From contig CM055894.1 in the NCBI GenBank assembly GCA_029582155.1, forward strand, positions 36,755,132-36,819,131: a DNA stretch of 64,000 nt, read 5' to 3'. Position numbers and translations under genes: made by a program. How positions within the stretch are numbered: position 1 is the first letter of the stretch; each line of letters opens with the position of its first letter. The notes beneath the pieces were generated by a model. That model was given only the letters and a program-made list of their open reading frames with translations, searched no databases and was not told where the DNA came from. Of this stretch, positions 45,090 through 57,400 are shown piece by piece. This DNA comes from Panopea generosa. Its lineage: Eukaryota > Mollusca > Bivalvia > Adapedonta > Hiatellidae.

Positions 45090-48000
45090 TTATATATATA
45101 TATGGAGATAATTATTTGTGAATAACCAAGACATAAATGTACAGACCAGATTATGGCGAGTGCGCCTAGCTACAATGCAAACCATAGATACAATATCAAG
45201 GCTCTGCCAAACCAATAAATTTGGTGTCAACCATGATTTATACATGAAACACATCTGGAAAGGGTGGACAAATTTACATACATAAACTGATAGCTTTATA
45301 TGAGTAGGATCCAGTTAAGGATTCATGACAAGTCATATGCTATATAAAGGACATATTTATAAACCCGTTGGATCATATAGATAGAGTGAATTGATATATA
45401 TTTATTTTAATAAAGGGAGATAATTAAATTCACAACAACGGAATTTACGATTTTTGGGATCTTTTCAGATGCTTATTCACAATGCATGATACATATATGT
45501 AGATAATTATTTGTAAATAACCAAGACATAAATGTACAGACCAGACAACGGCGAGTGCGCCTAGCTACAATGCAAATCATAGATACAATATCAAGGCCTC
45601 TGCCAAACCAATAAATTTGTTGACGACCATGACTTATATACTATGGAATTACATGCAACACATCTGGACAGGGTGGACACATTTACATACATGATCTGAT
45701 AGCTTTATATGAGTAGGATCAAGTTAAGGATTCATGACTACACACATGCTATATAAAGGAAAGATTTATAAACCCGTTCGATCATATAGATACAGTGAAT
45801 TGATCTATATTTAATTTCATAAAGGGTGATAATTAAATTCACAACAACGGAATTTACGATTTTTGGGATCTTTTCAGATGCTTATTCACAATGCATGATA
45901 TATATATATGGAGATAATTATTTGTGAATAACCAAGACATAAATGTACAGACCAGACTACGGCGAGTGCGCCTAGCTAAAATGCAAACCATAGATACAAT
46001 ATCAAGGCCTCAGCCAAACCAATAAATTTGGTGTCGACCATGACTACTATGGAATTACATGCAACACATCTGCTCAGGGTGGACAAAATTACATACATGA
46101 ACTGATAGCTTTATATGAGTAGGATCCAGTTAAGGATTCATGTCTACTCATATGCCAAATAAAGGAAAGATTTATAAACCCGTTGGATCATATAGATACA
46201 GTGAATTGATCTATATTTAATTTCATAAAGGGAGATAATTAAATTCACAACAACGGAATTTACGATTTTTGGGATCTTTTCAGATGCTTATTCACAATGC
46301 ATGATTTATATATATGGAGATAATTATTTGTGAATAACCAAGACATAAATGTACAGACCAGACTACGGCGAGTGCGCCTAGCTAAAATGCAAACCATAGA
46401 TACAATATCAAGGCCTCAGCCAAACCAATAAATTTGGTGTCGACCATGACTACTATGGAATTACATGCAACACATCTGCTCAGGGTGGACAAAATTACAT
46501 ACATGAACTGATAGCTTTATATGAGTAGGATCCAGTTAAGGATTCATGTCTACTCATATGCCAAATAAAGGAAAGATTTATAAACCCGTTGGATCATACA
46601 GATACAGTGAATTGATCTATATTTAATTTCATAAAGGGAGATAATTAAATTCACAACAACGGAATTTACGATTTTTGGGATCTTTTCAGATGCTTATTCA
46701 CAATGCATGATATATATATATGGAGATAATTATTTGTGAATAACCAAGACATAAATGTACAGACCAGACTACGGCGAGTGCGCCTAGCTAAAATGCAAAC
46801 CATAGATACAATATCAAGGCCTCAGCCAAACCAATAAATTTGGTGTCGACCATGACTACTATGGAATTACATGCAACACATCTGCTCAGGGTGGACAAAA
46901 TTACATACATGAACTGATAGCTTTATATGAGTAGGATCCAGTTAAGGATTCATGTCTACTCATATGCCAAATAAAGGAAAGATTTATAAACCCGTTGGAT
47001 CATACAGATACAGTGAATTGATCTATATTTAATTTCATAAAGGGAGATAATTAAATTCACAACAACGGAATTAACGATTTTTGGGATCTTTTCAGATGCT
47101 TATTCACAATTTTTTTTTTTTAATGGGGTTTAACGCCATTTTCAACATATTTCAGGTTATATATGGCATATCCAGTTTTACTGGTGGAGGAAGACCTCAG
47201 ACTGAGTCAGACTGAGTAGAACCACCGTCCTTCCGCAAGTAACTGGAAACTTTCTCATATAAAGTTTTTGGAGCGAGCGGGACTCGAACCTACGACCATA
47301 GCGGTGAGAGGTAAGTGATCTTGAGACGGCGCCTTAGACCACTCGGCCACGGAGGACCCTTTATTCACAATGCATGATACATATATGTAGATAATTATTT
47401 GTAAATAACCAAGACATAAATGTACAGACCAGACTACGGCGAGTGCGCCTAGCTACAATGCAAACCATAGATACAATATAAAGGCCTCTGCCAAACCAAT
47501 AAATTTGGTGTCGAACAGGACTTATATACTATGGAATTACATGCCACACATCTGGACAGGGTGAACAAATTTACATACATGAACTGATAGCTTTATATGA
47601 GTAGGATCCAGTTAAGGATTCATGACTACTCATATGCTATATAAAGGACAGATTTATAAACCCGTTGGATCCTATAGATACAGTGAATTGATATATATTT
47701 AATTTCATAAAGGGAGATAATTAAATTCACAACAACGGAATTAACGATTTTTTGGGATCTTTTCAGATGCTTATTCACAATGCATGATACATATATGTAG
47801 ATAATTATTTGTAAATAACCAAGACATAAATGTACAGACCAGACTACGGCGAGTGCGCCTAGCTACAATGCAAACCATAGATACAATATCAAGGCCTCTG
47901 CCAAACCAATAAATTTGGTGTCGACCCTGGCTTATATACTATGGAATTACATGCAACACATCTGGACAGGGTGGACAAAATTACATACATGAACTGATAG

Positions 48001-48739
48001 CTTTATATGAGAAGGATCCAGTTAAGGATTCATGACTACTCATATGCCAAATAAAGGAAAGATTTATAAACCCGTTGGATCATATAGATACAGTAAATTG
48101 ATATATATTTAATTTCATAAAGGGAGATAATTAAATGCACAACAACGGATACACGATTTTTGGATCTTTTCAGATGCTTATTCACAATGCATGATATATA
48201 TATGGAGAGAATTATTTGTGAATATCCAAGACATAAATGTACAGACCAGACTACGACGATTGCGCCTAGCTACAATGCAAACCATAGATACAATATCAAG
48301 GCCTCAGCCAAACCAATAAATTTGGTGTCGACCATGACTTATATACTATGGAATTACATGCAGCACATCTGGACAAGGTGGACAAAATTACATACATGAA
48401 CTGATGCCTTTATATGAGTAGGATCCAGTTAAGGATTCATGACTACTCTTATGCTATATAAAGGACAGATTTATAAACCCGTTGGATCATATAGATACAG
48501 TAAATTGATATATATATATATTTGATTTCATAAAGGGGGATAGTAAAATTCACAACAACGGAATTTATGATTTTTGGGATCTTTTCAGATGCTTATTCAC
48601 AATGAATGATATATATTGAGAGAAGTATTTGTGAATAACCAAGACATAAATCTACAGACCAGACTACGGCGAGTGCGCCTAGCTACAATGCAAACCATAG
48701 ATACAATATCAAGGCCCCTGCCAAACCAATAAATTTGGT
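45090..48739. repeat. About 408-bp satellite, nine units
   Basis: The landmark aataaccaagacataaatg (the 48221 unit reads aatatccaag) lies at 45121, 45517, 45927, 46333, 46739, 47404, 47814, 48221 and 48634. This gives spacings of 396-413, except 665 where a SINE is inserted. Units at 45927, 46333 and 46739 share variants (ctaaaatgcaaacc, ctgctcaggg) and are nearly identical, so they are the youngest duplicates. No open frame of note. Confidence 0.95.
47111..47360 (-). mobile_element. tRNA-derived SINE (family C) inserted in the 408-bp satellite
   Basis: A perfect 11-bp target duplication (ttattcacaat) lies at 47100-47110 and 47361-47371; the same bases occur once in the uninterrupted satellite units. 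On the minus strand the head has an A box (tggccgagtggtctaagg) and a B box (ggttcgagtcc), with spacing that resembles a Leu or Ser tRNA with a long variable arm. The element ends in an A-run. At 250 bp with intact boxes it looks recent. Confidence 0.95.
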
Positions 48740-49240
48740 ATATATTTATATATTTATAAGAGTCACATCGACTGTACACATGGATCAGTTTCTGTAAAGG
48801 TCACATACCTTTCATTAAATCGCTCGGATGGTTGTAATAGGAATGTTTCTTTACAGTTCATGTTTTTTTATATATGTATTACATGTATATGCAAAATCGC
48901 AATTAAAGCATCTTAATGGGCATAACCACAGGGGCTAGTGATAATACACATTCTACATCAATATATATATAGTATAATAAAGACTATGTACTATATGATA
49001 GGGATATAGAACGTATATTGTCACCAGTCCCTGTGGGCATAACCAACATCATAGGCTACTGATGTACGTTCACGTACCATGCAACATAAAATTCGGGATA
49101 ACTGATGCTCACACATCCACTCAATCTTTATGTAAACATACATGTATAACTGTATGAAACTATGTATTCATATCTTCTGAAACTCGGTAGTTAAGATAGT
49201 ATTAATAGCTCATTGGCGAAGGATCGGGTATAGTGGGCGG
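48740..49240. other. Spacer with a small inverted repeat
   Basis: Bases 48928-48949 (ccacaggggctagtgataat) are inverted at about 49017-49037 (attgtcaccagtccctgtgg), with mismatches. This forms a hairpin-like unit of about 110 bp. Nothing else was recognised. Confidence 0.45.
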
Positions 49241-49249
49241 GATTGGGGC

Positions 49250-49930
49250 AACATGGGGAGAGTGTGGTTGCTATTTACTCCAATATTGTGTGACTTTTAA
49301 ACTGTTGAAATTAAGAAAAAATATAAGATGTATTAAAAAAGTGAGCTTCCCTCGGGTTTTAAACCCGGCACCTCGAACACTGGGAAGCAAGATGTAGTGA
49401 AGAGTGTGGAAGGGGTTGTACCCTGTTGGTGGTAGCACGGGGGATCGGTTTAAGAAGGGATATTAATGCTATTTACTCCAAAACTTTGTGACTTTTAAAC
49501 GATTTTACAAGAAGTATAAAAAAATGATTCCCCTGCAGGTAGATTTATGTAAATTTTAAAACAAAATGTTTTATATTTTTTATTCTTTTAGTGTTTTGTT
49601 TTTTAGTTGATTTTTAAACGTTTTGATTTAGAAAAAAACTATAAGATGTGTTAAAAAGCGAGCATCCGCTGGTTTTAAATAAAATTCCTTATTAGCGGTA
49701 GAGGTATTCCTTGGTCTCGATGGGGTAGGGTGGGGATATTTAAGAGTAAAAAAATAGTTGCTTTCAAAAACTATACAACAAACAAATGTACCAGATCTAT
49801 TAAAAAAAGCGAACAACCACCGGGGTTTAAACCAGGAACATGATGCACTGAAATTTAAATCGTGTGTGAGGGAGTGTGGGGAGAGGTACACTCCCTCTGC
49901 TGGTGGGGCACGATAAGCCTCCCCCGGAAA
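49250..49930. repeat. Diverged repeated modules
   Basis: The segment 49351-49443 (gggttttaaacccgg, then ggttgtaccctgttggtggt and agcacggg) resembles 49818-49916 (ggggtttaaaccagg, then ctccctctgctggtgg and ggcacg). A third, weaker relative lies near 49668-49740. On the minus strand, motifs like A and B boxes are present, so these may be very old SINEs. Confidence 0.45.
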
Positions 49931-51007
49931 ATGTTTATATCTTACAATGCAAATGCTTTAAGCGTTTTCTTAAAACACACGCACGCACATACACACGCAC
50001 GCACTCGTGCACTGCAAGCAAAAATGTGAGGAAGAGCACGGGCGGTATCGGAGTCTCCTACGCAGTTTTTATATCTAAAACACAAAATGCTGCATTCTTC
50101 TGAGTTTTAGGATAAACAAAGGGCTACAATTACTTCAGGTGTTTAATATTTGTGACTTTAAACATATAAATATTTGGGGTAGCTGAGTTAAATATATACT
50201 GCCACCCAAACCAGAGTATTGATTATTTATTTTTATTTATTTATGTGGTGGTTGGGGGGAGGGCTGCGGAGGGCTGGCTCCTACGCATATGCATTTTTAT
50301 ATAAACTAAATGCGTCATGCTAGTTTTGAAAAAAACAGGAGAAAATTAAAATAAAAATACATATATTATACCCTTGACTACAGTGGGGTCGGTTTGGGTT
50401 CAAAGAATGTCTGGAATGTGATGACGTCATCAACATGTTCAAACACGTTTCGCTATGTTTAGAAATGTCGGAAATCCCCGAACAAGTTCGAGATTTTTAG
50501 ATGGATGCTGACGAGAAATTAAATTGTGCTATAAAGACGTGTTGTTTTTTTTAAACCTGAAGAACATTGTTAAATTTGCGACAAACGGGGAAAGAAAGTA
50601 ATGTTTTATATTTAATCGAGAAACATAAGGAGTGTTTAAAACGGTTTATTGTAAAATGATTTCGTTAATAGATAGAAGAAATGAAAAGGCTACTTTTGTT
50701 TGCTAATATGTTACATTAGAACACATTTTTGTGGTAAGGCCTAAAAAAAAAGATGTTTGTTTCCGGTTACCCGACCGACCCTATATTTTAACTGCCGACT
50801 CAAAAGTTTTTATGTCCAAAAAATCGGCATCGGATTTCGCGCTCTTTTTGGTGATTTTCACAACGAAGTTATTCTTACGCACCGGCGCGCTGTGTCGTTT
50901 AGACGCTCGTAATCTCATTATAAAATAATCACTGCATACGCCTAGACGATAAAGACTCACAGAAACGGTGCAAGGTATAATTTTTGCGAAGACAGTATAG
51001 CCTATAT
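49931..51007. other. Stretch with no recognisable gene
   Basis: It contains a degenerate (CA)n-like run at about 49975-50010. Overlapping open frames at 50731-50928 and 50781-51023 lie on opposite strands without any domain, so neither is called. Confidence 0.5.
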
Positions 51008-51468
51008 GGTCAGCTACCACCATTGAGACGAGCTCTCTGATTGGCTGAAAAAAGTATAGGGATGTTCAGGGCATATATTTTTATAGTAAGCTTAATTGTG
51101 GTTGGATGAAAATGTGAAACTGGCAAATGATCACAATAAAATATAAGTTTATTATGTTTGTGTCAATAAAAAATTAGAATTATGTTTCTGTGACTGTCCT
51201 AATTCATTTTATCAAGGAAACTGCATGGAAAGTAAAATTGGTGAAATTTACTTTTTTTCATGCTGAAAGTGGGGGTACCCAACTTCAGGGGGCAAAAAGT
51301 GGTAAAAAGTGGTACTTTTGACCCCATTTTGGGGACATTTTTATTTGAGTCTAGGACAGTACTTTAATATGATATAGGACTTTTTGGTCCGCCAATGTTA
51401 GAAAATGTGAAAATTTGGTCAAACGTTATAATGTAAGTCTATGGAAAACGCAATGGTGGTAGCTGACC
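51008..51468. mobile_element. TIR-bounded segment inside each macrosatellite unit
   Basis: The first 18 bases, ggtcagctaccaccattg, are perfectly inverted at 51451-51468 (caatggtggtagctgacc). From the second unit on, the outer flanks ttta and taaa extend this to 22 bases. The 461-bp segment has no coding capacity and has the form of a MITE. The same pair occurs at the start of every unit (53132, 55256 and so on). Confidence 0.7.
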
Positions 51469-54400
51469 TAAACAACCGCGACAACATTTTCTAAATTTTC
51501 ATCGCATTAGCTTCTTTTTTTCTGTAAATAGTGCAACTGGGGTGCTTGTAGGGAAATGGCAATAAAATAAAAAAAAATTCCGCAGGTTGATCAATTTTCG
51601 CCATTTTTTCTTTTTTTTTAGAGCTTTTTATTAAAAATAAGGGCCATATGGCTTTAAATAGCCCACAGAATGTTCTACTCAGAATTTTAAGTGCATTTAA
51701 GTGAAATACAGCGGAATGATGATAGATATGTTCAATTTTGACAAAATATACTGTTTTATTTTATTTTAAGGTACCGTATAAGGCCATTTTAGGAAAATTT
51801 GGTTAAAATACCAGGTTCAGTTTGTCGCGATAACTTGCGCCTTGTCCGCTGAAATCGCACACTCAAGAACCATTGAAAACACTAGAAATGATCTTAATTG
51901 CATTGGGAAACAAAAATACACATGAAATAGTAGGTTTAAGAACTGATTTTGAATTCCAAGCTCAAAATATGTGTACTTAGGTACTGAATTTGGATTTTGA
52001 GCTGAAAATGGCCCACTTTTGACATTTTTTTCATTTTTATCCACTCAGAACCAGCATGTCATGCCATATTATATAGCAATTTTTCACATTTAACCTCTTT
52101 TATTGTGCAGTTATAAGTAGAGCCAGTTGAATAGTTGCAATAATGGGTGCCTGGTTGTATCTATTGCACTTCAATGTTGCTAAATCACTTCACAATCTAA
52201 ACATATTACATTCAAGAAATGCTTGAGTTATATAATTTTGGAAATATTTTCCATTTTGCCCTGTCTTGTCTGACATTTTTTTTACTTAAATGTAACATTT
52301 GATGGATAATTTGTAAATAGAATGTTGTAGTGCAAGAAAATTGTGGGTTTTGTGCCCCAAATTCCCTAGAAATGGTAATAATTGTGATTTACTACTAAAA
52401 ATTATGAATTTTCATGCTTGACTGATTTTGATATAATTTCTGTCATCTTTACATATTTTTTAATATAAGACATAGAAAAGGATGTATACCCATTCCACTG
52501 GATTAAAGAAATATTAAACCACTAAATAAATATGACATTTCTTCTATTTTGGTAACCGATGTTCCGAAAGGCTCTCTTTCTACCGGAAAGTGTGTAATCC
52601 AAATGTAATCCTTTAACCGAAGCGACAATGAAATTTTACGAAATGGTTTAATTTATCATTCCGTTGTTAATTTGATTCGATCAAATGCATTCGACAACTT
52701 CTTTATAGAAATATCAACACATTTATTATGAAATTAGAGCAAATGGTCAATTTAGCCTTTTTTCATATAATTTTAGTGGGTGGGGTATGAAATTATCATG
52801 TATACACATTTTTTATGCAAAGGAATCTTAAAAGTTGATATGCAAAGCTATCATTACATGTTTATATACCTGTTTCCATAATTATATAAAAAAACAAGAA
52901 TGATTAGATCAAATATTGTAGGTCAAGTGTCTAAGTAAATTTGAACTGAAGTACAGTTTTGTCATTGGGAATTTGGTAAAATTATGTATACTTTTTTGTG
53001 CCTGGAAAAGGCCACATTTTCATCAAATTATGTAGCAGAAAAATAAAAATGGTATCATTTTGTTCAGAAATATTTATTCTATGAATTTGCATCAGTGGAA
53101 TAATAAAAAAGCGAAATTAAATGCCCCTTTAGGTCAGCTACCACCATTGAGACGAGCTCTCTGATTGGCTGAAAAAAGTATAGGGATGTTCAGGGCATAT
53201 ATTTTTATAGTAAGCTTAATTGTGGTTGGATGAAAATGTGAAACTGGCAAATGATCACAATAAAATATAAGTTTATTATGTTTGTGTCAATAAAAAATTA
53301 GAATTATGTTTCTGTGACTGTCCTAATTCATTTTATCAAGGAAACTGCATGGAAAGTAAAATTGGTGAAATTTACTTTTTTTCATGCTGAAAGTGGGGGT
53401 ACCCAACTTCAGGGGGCAAAAAGTGGTAAAAAGTGGTACTTTTGACCCCATTTTGGGGACATTTTTATTTGAGTCTAGGACAGTACTTTAATATGATATA
53501 GGACTTTTTGGTCCGCCAATGTTAGAAAATGTGAAAATTTGGTCAAACGTTATAATGTAAGTCTATGGAAAACGCAATGGTGGTAGCTGACCTAAACAAC
53601 CGCGACAACATTTTCTAAATTTTCATCGCATTAGCTTCTTTTTTTCTGTAAATAGTGCAACTGGGGTGCTTGTAGGGAAATGGCAATAAAATAAAAAAAA
53701 ATTCCGCAGGTTGATCAATTTTCGCCATTTTTTCTTTTTTTTTAGAGCTTTTTATTAAAAATAAGGGCCATATGGCTTTAAATAGCCCACAGAATGTTCT
53801 ACTCAGAATTTTAAGTGCATTTAAGTGAAATACAGCGGAATGATGATAGATATGTTCAATTTTGACAAAATATACTGTTTTATTTTATTTTAAGGTACCG
53901 TATAAGGCCATTTTAGGAAAATTTGGTTAAAATACCAGGTTCAGTTTGTCGCGATAACTTGCGCCTTGTCCGCTGAAATCGCACACTCAAGAACCATTGA
54001 AAACACTAGAAATGATCTTAATTGCATTGGGAAACAAAAATACACATGAAATAGTAGGTTTAAGAACTGATTTTGAATTCCAAGCTCAAAATATGTGTAC
54101 TTAGGTACTGAATTTGGATTTTGAGCTGAAAATGGCCCACTTTTGACATTTTTTTCATTTTTATCCACTCAGAACCAGCATGTCATGCCATATTATATAG
54201 CAATTTTTCACATTTAACCTCTTTTATTGTGCAGTTATAAGTAGAGCCAGTTGAATAGTTGCAATAATGGGTGCCTGGTTGTATCTATTGCACTTCAATG
54301 TTGCTAAATCACTTCACAATCTAAACATATTACATTCAAGAAATGCTTGAGTTATATAATTTTGGAAATATTTTCCATTTTGCCCTGTCTTGTCTGACAT

Positions 54401-57400
54401 TTTTTTTACTTAAATGTAACATTTGATGGATAATTTGTAAATAGAATGTTGTAGTGCAAGAAAATTGTGGGTTTTGTGCCCCAAATTCCCTAGAAATGGT
54501 AATAATTGTGATTTACTACTAAAAATTATGAATTTTCATGCTTGACTGATTTTGATATAATTTCTGTCATCTTTACATATTTTTTAATATAAGACATAGA
54601 AAAGGATGTATACCCATTCCACTGGATTAAAGAAATATTAAACCACTAAATAAATATGACATTTCTTCTATTTTGGTAACCGATGTTCCGAAAGGCTCTC
54701 TTTCTACCGGAAAGTGTGTAATCCAAATGTAATCCTTTAACCGAAGCGACAATGAAATTTTACGAAATGGTTTAATTTATCATTCCGTTGTTAATTTGAT
54801 TCGATCAAATGCATTCGACAACTTCTTTATAGAAATATCAACACATTTATTATGAAATTAGAGCAAATGGTCAATTTAGCCTTTTTTCATATAATTTTAG
54901 TGGGTGGGGTATGAAATTATCATGTATACACATTTTTTATGCAAAGGAATCTTAAAAGTTGATATGCAAAGCTATCATTACATGTTTATATACCTGTTTC
55001 CATAATTATATAAAAAAACAAGAATGATTAGATCAAATATTGTAGGTCAAGTGTCTAAGTAAATTTGAACTGAAGTACAGTTTTGTCATTGGGAATTTGG
55101 TAAAATTATGTATACTTTTTTGTGCCTGGAAAAGGCCACATTTTCATCAAATTATGTAGCAGAAAAATAAAAATGGTATCATTTTGTTCAGAAATATTTA
55201 TTCTATGAATTTGCATCAGTGGAATAATAAAAAAGCGAAATTAAATGCCCCTTTAGGTCAGCTACCACCATTGAGACGAGCTCTCTGATTGGCTGAAAAA
55301 AGTATAGGGATGTTCAGGGCATATATTTTTATAGTAAGCTTAATTGTGGTTGGATGAAAATGTGAAACTGGCAAATGATCACAATAAAATATAAGTTTAT
55401 TATGTTTGTGTCAATAAAAAATTAGAATTATGTTTCTGTGACTGTCCTAATTCATTTTATCAAGGAAACTGCATGGAAAGTAAAATTGGTGAAATTTACT
55501 TTTTTTCATGCTGAAAGTGGGGGTACCCAACTTCAGGGGGCAAAAAGTGGTAAAAAGTGGTACTTTTGACCCCATTTTGGGGACATTTTTATTTGAGTCT
55601 AGGACAGTACTTTAATATGATATAGGACTTTTTGGTCCGCCAATGTTAGAAAATGTGAAAATTTGGTCAAACGTTATAATGTAAGTCTATGGAAAACGCA
55701 ATGGTGGTAGCTGACCTAAACAACCGCGACAACATTTTCTAAATTTTCATCGCATTAGCTTCTTTTTTTCTGTAAATAGTGCAACTGGGGTGCTTGTAGG
55801 GAAATGGCAATAAAATAAAAAAAAATTCCGCAGGTTGATCAATTTTCGCCATTTTTTCTTTTTTTTTAGAGCTTTTTATTAAAAATAAGGGCCATATGGC
55901 TTTAAATAGCCCACAGAATGTTCTACTCAGAATTTTAAGTGCATTTAAGTGAAATACAGCGGAATGATGATAGATATGTTCAATTTTGACAAAATATACT
56001 GTTTTATTTTATTTTAAGGTACCGTATAAGGCCATTTTAGGAAAATTTGGTTAAAATACCAGGTTCAGTTTGTCGCGATAACTTGCGCCTTGTCCGCTGA
56101 AATCGCACACTCAAGAACCATTGAAAACACTAGAAATGATCTTAATTGCATTGGGAAACAAAAATACACATGAAATAGTAGGTTTAAGAACTGATTTTGA
56201 ATTCCAAGCTCAAAATATGTGTACTTAGGTACTGAATTTGGATTTTGAGCTGAAAATGGCCCACTTTTGACATTTTTTTCATTTTTATCCACTCAGAACC
56301 AGCATGTCATGCCATATTATATAGCAATTTTTCACATTTAACCTCTTTTATTGTGCAGTTATAAGTAGAGCCAGTTGAATAGTTGCAATAATGGGTGCCT
56401 GGTTGTATCTATTGCACTTCAATGTTGCTAAATCACTTCACAATCTAAACATATTACATTCAAGAAATGCTTGAGTTATATAATTTTGGAAATATTTTCC
56501 ATTTTGCCCTGTCTTGTCTGACATTTTTTTTACTTAAATGTAACATTTGATGGATAATTTGTAAATAGAATGTTGTAGTGCAAGAAAATTGTGGGTTTTG
56601 TGCCCCAAATTCCCTAGAAATGGTAATAATTGTGATTTACTACTAAAAATTATGAATTTTCATGCTTGACTGATTTTGATATAATTTCTGTCATCTTTAC
56701 ATATTTTTTAATATAAGACATAGAAAAGGATGTATACCCATTCCACTGGATTAAAGAAATATTAAACCACTAAATAAATATGACATTTCTTCTATTTTGG
56801 TAACCGATGTTCCGAAAGGCTCTCTTTCTACCGGAAAGTGTGTAATCCAAATGTAATCCTTTAACCGAAGCGACAATGAAATTTTACGAAATGGTTTAAT
56901 TTATCATTCCGTTGTTAATTTGATTCGATCAAATGCATTCGACAACTTCTTTATAGAAATATCAACACATTTATTATGAAATTAGAGCAAATGGTCAATT
57001 TAGCCTTTTTTCATATAATTTTAGTGGGTGGGGTATGAAATTATCATGTATACACATTTTTTATGCAAAGGAATCTTAAAAGTTGATATGCAAAGCTATC
57101 ATTACATGTTTATATACCTGTTTCCATAATTATATAAAAAAACAAGAATGATTAGATCAAATATTGTAGGTCAAGTGTCTAAGTAAATTTGAACTGAAGT
57201 ACAGTTTTGTCATTGGGAATTTGGTAAAATTATGTATACTTTTTTGTGCCTGGAAAAGGCCACATTTTCATCAAATTATGTAGCAGAAAAATAAAAATGG
57301 TATCATTTTGTTCAGAAATATTTATTCTATGAATTTGCATCAGTGGAATAATAAAAAAGCGAAATTAAATGCCCCTTTAGGTCAGCTACCACCATTGAGA

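Noticed and set aside
50731-51023. Small genes on both strands just before the macrosatellite
   Set aside because: The frames overlap on opposite strands, one runs into the first repeat unit, and neither has a recognisable domain.
51817-52044. 75-codon minus-strand open frame repeated every 2124 bases
   Set aside because: It is identical only because the macrosatellite units are identical. It is short, with no recognisable motif and no sign of constraint that can be tested inside the window.
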